Of a stretch of DNA of 43,749 nt, positions 39,627-43,749 are shown piece after piece. Numbering within the stretch: position 1 is the first letter of the stretch; each line of letters begins with the position of its first letter. The position numbers were made by a program, and so were the translations under genes. Source of the DNA: Priapulus caudatus (taxonomy: Eukaryota > Priapulida > Priapulimorpha > Priapulimorphida > Priapulidae); the NCBI RefSeq assembly GCF_000485595.1, contig NW_014578163.1, positions 1 through 43,749 of the forward strand, read 5' to 3'. The notes under the pieces are model-generated. The model saw only the letters and a list, made by a program, of their open reading frames with translations. It was not told where the DNA came from and did no database searches.

Positions 39627-39790
39627 TGTTCACCCGTCAGGAGAAAGAAGCGTGCGGCAAATGAGGAAGAGTTTCTACAGAGCGATATCCCGAAGTTGAC
39701 ACTCAATCCACACTCGGCGAGATCCGAGTGCGCACGATTAAAGGATCGCCTACAAGTCAGGCTAAACTCCCTGAGATTCATTTACAGAGA
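39627..39790 (+). CDS. Candidate exon with a furin-like RRKKR motif
   Basis: A plausible acceptor (gtttaccgtgtgcttcag) precedes an open stretch reading CSPVRRKKRAANEEEFLQS, then KLTLNPHSARSECARLKDR. A Cys followed by a dibasic RRKKR site is the arrangement found before the membrane anchor in many secreted or ZP-type membrane proteins, and a membrane-anchor-like exon lies 280 bp downstream. There is no family-level match, and no strong donor was found (best guess CAA/gtcagg near 39753). It is a weak prediction. Confidence 0.25.
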
Positions 39791-39959
39791 TATATATATA
39801 TAATTGTGTGTGTGCGTTTATGTGTTTAATGATTTAATCTAGTTATCGGCTGATTAACTATAGTTGTTCAATTAGCCATGTTTAATCAATGTAGCATAAA
39901 CTATTTTCTATTGTTTTAATACGTTAATTTTACGTTAATTAACTCTCTTATATCTTATA

Positions 39960-40104
39960 TCGTTATTGTCTTTTTATGTTAAAGCCTCTTCTATGAGTCA
40001 AGAGGAGAATATCTGCATTCCAGTTTCTGGTTACGTTATTGTCTTTTTATGTTAAAGCCTCTTCTATGAGTCAAAAGGAGAATATCTGCATTCCAGTTTC
40101 TGGT
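39960..40104 (+). repeat. 72-bp tandem duplication
   Basis: A unit starting GTTATTGTCTTTTTATGTTA and ending CATTCCAGTTTCTGGTT occurs twice in direct succession with one internal difference (CAAGAGG versus CAAAAGG). It duplicates the start of the candidate membrane-anchor frame. Confidence 0.9.
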
Positions 40105-40212
40105 TTCGGTATCGCATTAGCTGTGATCCTTATCATCGTCATCGTCGCATTTGTTGCTGTTGCTGTTACACGCCATCATAGCCGACGACCCGATACCAAA
40201 CCATTAGTCTAA
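40066..40212 (+). CDS. Small ORF or last exon encoding a membrane anchor
   Basis: A 48-codon frame runs from ATG at 40066 to TAA at 40210. After a short polar start it reads FGIALAVILIIVIVAFVAVA, a clear transmembrane helix, then the basic tail VTRHHSRRPDTKPLV. Positive charges directly after the helix suit a type I membrane protein. A possible acceptor (tctgcattccag) at about 40095 would make it a terminal exon. The first copy of the 72-bp duplication offers the same start but a different, quickly ended frame. A candidate upstream exon is at 39627. No homologue is recognised; it could be chance. Confidence 0.35.
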   Translation: MSQKENICIPVSGFGIALAVILIIVIVAFVAVAVTRHHSRRPDTKPLV

Positions 40213-41100
40213 CAAGGACGCTAGAACGAAGACACTCATTCATCTGATAGAATGGTACAATTTAATATGCTAAGAGAATAACTGTGACTTAGTGTGCCAA
40301 GTAGTTGGATATGCCGCTATCCTGTAAATATACGAATATAGAGAATCGTCATGTTCTGCGTTACGCATGTTTAGTTGTCTCTTTATCTTTATACGGAAAC
40401 ATGAGTAGACATTTTTATTACCCGGTATGATATTTGTCACCTGGTATAATTTAGATTTTATGCAGAATATATTAGTTAATGTTTATGCAAATTTGTGTAA
40501 TTGGATTCTAACGAATAACTATACAATAAATAACCTTATAACTGAAAACCTGTATATTTCTCTCGTCTCAAATTACGCGTCTTCGTGGGCGCAAATGCCA
40601 CGAGGACACAGGGGACACGTCCCCACACTTTTTGAAAGTTGGGGAACACACTACCAAATGTCCCCCCAGGTTTTTGAACATACTTGTGCTTCTGCATAAT
40701 TATAAGCCCCTTCTATACTATTATTATTTTGTGCTTGTCTCCACTACACTGAGCGAATAAAATAGAAAGTATAAAATATGACTCCTGATTGATATATATC
40801 AAGAGATATAAAGTAAAACTCGCATAAGTCGACAATTTTGGGACCAGCATATTTGGGACCGAAAATGACGACATACGCGTAAATTTTGTCTACTTATACA
40901 ATGTATGTAATGCGCGTATACACTGGAGTTGCGATCGCTGCGACGAGTAAGCATAATAAACAAACAATGGGAATGAAGCAATCACTTCATACAGTCATGT
41001 ATACTATGGAAGGCCATTACCGCCAAAACCTACCTATTATTTAAAATGTATTTTAAGCGCGATTGAATTTCAGCCAATCAGAACAGTGGTTTTTAATCGC
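40213..41100. other. Gene-poor stretch
   Basis: No supported gene. At about 40592-40670 a patch containing ACACAGGGGACACGTCCCC looks repetitive (GGGGAC/GTCCCC palindrome), but its family was not identified. Confidence 0.4.
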
Positions 41101-41148
41101 GAGCAGCTCGTATATAAGTGCCTCCACCTGGTGGCGGTTTTCTACGAT

Positions 41149-42195
41149 TTACTGTCTCCCTTGTAACTGCCTCATACTGTGCCACCGAGTTACTGCCTCG
41201 TCTAGCGTGCTTGGTCCCTGCAAGAGTGCGTAACGTTGTGTCTCTGCATCTCCTATTCCGTCCAGGTACCTATCTACCAGGATCTGCTCTGTCTGATGAC
41301 CTATCATGCCAGGATACGCCTGCGAAAACAACTGCCGCATCACCGCTCCAAATTGCTCCGGCGTCTCGCCAGGCCGCCTGCTCCTACGGCGTAGCTCACT
41401 CCAATAAACGTGGATGCGCTCTACCGGATCGAACCTGCGTTGCAAACAGGCAACCATCCTGTCGTAGTCAGCACGCTGTGATCGTGGCATCTCTGTTATC
41501 ACCTCCAGAGCTTCACCTTCCAAGCATAATCCTAATTGAATTCCCCATCCATCCTCCGGCCACTGACTGTAACTAGCCGTCATCTCAAACTTTATCAGGA
41601 AGTGCTTCAATGCGATTCCATCTCCCCGGCTAAAGTTTGGCGGTTTCCGTTCCTTTACAGGTACACTGCGCCATGGACTCCTCTCATGTGCTAAAGGCAG
41701 GTCCTGCATCGACTCCCTCCTTGTATACGGCATATCCCTAACTGTAGCCGTATCTCTCGCAGGTGCCTGTGAAATTTCTGCTTCCCTGTCAAGTGCAAAA
41801 TCCGAATTCATACTACCGTTCTCTATCTCTTTCAGAATGCTGCCGTGCCGTTCGCTCGTACTTCCCCAGTTTCCATGTACGCTTTCTTGGCTTACTCCAG
41901 CGTGGGGTAGGGGGTGTGTGGTATCTCTGTCCCCTTTCCTGTTCATATTCTTCCCCGCTTTCCTGTAATCCATTTCCTGATCCTGCTATCTTCTCCCTAT
42001 AATCCCTGGCTGCCTCCTGAAATATCTTCCTATCCCTAGAAACCTGCTCCGGGGTGGATACGCCATCGTGGATGGTCGTCGGTACCTGTCCCCGTCTGAA
42101 AATAATAGACTCACCCATACTTCCTCGTCCACGCAGCTGTGTCGATGATTCATTCGCCTCCGCGGCCGGCTGCACGCCCTCGCTGCCTTGCACAT
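41149..42195 (-). pseudogene. Gypsy gag, copy B
   Basis: Two overlapping frames (42193-41813 and 41973-41149) are separated by a frameshift near 41900. The second shows NFSRGDGIALKHFLIKFEMT, WGIQLGLCLEGEALEVITEM, LQRRFDPVERIHVYWSELRR and GMIGHQTEQILVDRYLDGIG. These are clear counterparts of the gag at 17520-19070, at what looks like moderate identity. Unlike that gag it reads without a stop at the position equivalent to 18246. The frame ends at 41149, before any zinc knuckle. Gag would form the particle core. It is broken as assembled. Confidence 0.8.
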
Positions 42196-43010
42196 CTCTC
42201 CCTAGACGATCTGCAGCCCGGATATACGCGCAAAACCTTTTGATCGAATTCGCTGCCCTCTATTTAGAAACATCTACCCGAGGCCCTCTGGGTAGTACAT
42301 AAAGCCGCATAATCGGTCAATTGAGAAGTTGTGGCGATTGCAGCTTTTCGACTTTGCACGTAGGGCGAGCATAAATCCAAATGTTCGTTTTTGTTTCTTT
42401 GCGGTTCGGCGCGCGTCCTTTTAGTGTAGAAAAATAATTTTCCCTTTTCGCTGGTTCATGCCCTGACATTAATTTGGAAGTTATCGCGACCCATAGATGG
42501 CGCAACGAGTCCATCTACGTACCATTTTCAAGTTTAAAAAAAAACAACGCTCGGCTCGATGACCTAGACTGCCGCGCGGTGCACAGTTCGACACGCTAGC
42601 GTAACTCACTTCAGTATAGCCAACGATAGTTGGCTGAGTGAAGGTCGGTAACAGTCTAGCCCTGCACTCGTCACTGCCCGTATCCATCTTGACGCACCAA
42701 TGTGAATGTTCTAATGTTTGCCATTATGATTATCACGTGATAGTTAGAGAATATATCGTGGCGTCGTGGCGAGAATTTCGTCAGTCTCTGTGTTATTTCG
42801 CGTGACACAGCTCGGTTAGGAACAAAGACATTATGTTTTCATAAGAAGTCAACACTGTTCTTCAAATAGAAACAAAGATCGAAGCTGTTGGATGAGTATT
42901 TGTTTTTAAATCGTTTTGAGAGCGTACGTACAGCATTTCTCCATATATTACATCGTCCCAGCGTGCTGCTTATAGCAAAAACTTCGTCTACCCCTGCGGT
43001 CGAGGGGGGG

Positions 43011-43213
43011 AAGTACAACTTCCCGTCACTTAGCTCCAAGAAACGGTATTGCTAGGGTTAGAATACTAGGGTGTATTGACGTTGTGTTGGTGTAGGGAGC
43101 TATGGATGGAGCTGGCAGCTGGTATATATAGGGGTTGCACCGTCAAGGTAAACTGCGAGCAGGCGAGTTCCAAGTTCTTCTGCGAAGTTTTTCTGCACAA
43201 GAGCAATCAGGGG
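43011..43213. other. 203-bp segment inverted relative to copy A (36695-36914)
   Basis: See the partner entry. Here the left edge reads AAGTACAACTTCCCG and the right edge CAAGTACTTG, so short AAGTAC/GTACTT inverse motifs flank the segment. It contains GGTATATATAGGGG. Confidence 0.85.
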
Positions 43214-43448
43214 CAAGTACTTGTAGTGTACGGCACTTGCTGTATACAGATCCATAGACTGATATAGCTAAGGTTAGTAACTATAGTAAGTGTACTGGAA
43301 CCGTAAATTAACCCACTATTACAACTAATTCATAATGGCTCATGTAATACAGAAATGAATAAACCCTGAGGCTGAGTGTTCCAATTATATTTATATACAG
43401 GTTGTTTTTACTGCCTATAGCCTAGAGTCTTAACATATAATACGATGT

Positions 43449-43703
43449 ATTGCGATGTATGTGTTTGTGCGCGTTTATGCATGTATTGCTACGTGTTCTC
43501 GGCTTAGCTTAGTCACTCGATGGGTAATCGAGGTGGGAGCGAGGATATAGCTGTTAGCTGTTAGCGAGGATATAGTGTTCGGTGATATAGCTTTTACGCT
43601 ATTGCGATGTATGTGTTTGTGCGCGTTTATGCATGTATTGCTACGTGTTCTCGGCTTAGCTTAGTCACTCGATGGGTAATCAAGGTGGGAGCGAGTCCCA
43701 GTC
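43449..43703. repeat. Two ~100-bp direct repeats at the LTR-like end of copy B
   Basis: ATTGCGATGTATGTGTTTGT through GGTGGGAGCGAG occurs at 43449-43553 and again at 43600-43703, with a short spacer containing TAGCTGTTAGC. The same doubled arrangement exists in copy A (37156-37442). Confidence 0.85.
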
Positions 43704-43704
43704 T

Positions 43705-43749
43705 ATATACAGGGATGAGATTCCCCCCCCCGCGGAAATCCGCGGATTT
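43705..43749. other. Possible transposon end cut by the window edge
   Basis: CAGGGATGAGATTCCCC is followed by palindromic CGCGGAAATCCGCGG. A CAGGGATG-type terminus followed by a CCGCGG-rich palindrome would fit a hAT-like TIR, but only about 45 bp are visible. Confidence 0.2.

Larger units (their letters stand above)
41109..43715 (-). mobile_element. Second gypsy family, copy B: minus strand, gag and LTR-like end
   Basis: From right to left: LTR-like and leader DNA (42480-43715), then gag (about 42240-41149). Homology to copy A stops near 41109 with gag, so pol is absent here. It lies in the same orientation as copy A, 6.4 kb away, and is much cleaner in coding regions. The right end approaches the window edge and the outer LTR end is not certain. 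Confidence 0.7.

Noticed and set aside
40592-40690. Coding remnant or named repeat around the GGGGACACGTCCCC patch
   Set aside because: It looks repetitive, but no family could be named and no second copy exists in the window.

Overview
This is eukaryotic, almost certainly invertebrate-animal, DNA. The signs are a spliced CHCHD2/10-type exon, CR1-like non-LTR retrotransposons, Ty3/gypsy LTR retrotransposons, many short terminal-inverted-repeat (TIR) elements, TTAGGG repeats and no operon-like layout. The species cannot be named from the sequence. The window is dominated by mobile and repetitive DNA, and only one short stretch (the CHCHD exon) looks like a conserved host gene. A single N, a 10-N join and a 532-N gap, plus stretches dense in single-base indels, indicate a draft assembly, so many breaks below may be technical.

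Layout. 1-5.8 kb: a MITE, a triple repeat rich in nuclear-receptor half-sites, a CR1 relic, the CHCHD exon, a gypsy gag relic and a promoter-like patch. 5.7-8.4 kb: a 5'-truncated CR1 element on the minus strand, bracketed by ~100-bp inverted repeats. 8.5-9.6 kb: two MITEs, one with TTAGGG repeats in its core, then a fragment of a third family. 9.6-12.2 kb: no convincing gene. 12.25-25.78 kb: a Ty3/gypsy element with two LTRs, a 4-bp target duplication, a tRNA-Pro-type primer site, gag, pol and a third ORF encoding a C2H2 finger and a coiled coil. Its interior is present twice across a 10-N join, probably an assembly duplication. 25.8-29.8 kb: simple and tandem repeats, AT-rich DNA, a hairpin element and a MITE. 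29.83-32.5 kb: a unit with ~360-bp inverted repeats enclosing a broken gene for an uncharacterised protein with a C-terminal CXC (tesmin/TSO1-like) cysteine cluster. 32.7-37.4 and 41.1-43.7 kb: two copies of a second, minus-strand gypsy family. The first lacks the reverse transcriptase and RNase H part of pol, and the two copies differ by an inverted ~210-bp segment. 37.5-41 kb: diverged LTR-like DNA, repeats and two weak candidate exons of a membrane protein.

How the parts relate. The gypsy element carries everything expected for its life cycle: U3 promoter motifs, primer site, Gag zinc knuckle, protease, RT/RNase H, integrase and an extra ORF in the env position. Both assembled interiors are broken, and the only integrase present has Lys where the catalytic Glu is expected, so this copy is probably immobile. 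The most interesting leads are the CXC-protein unit with long inverted repeats, the zinc-finger third ORF, the telomere-cored MITE and the inverted promoter-like segment.
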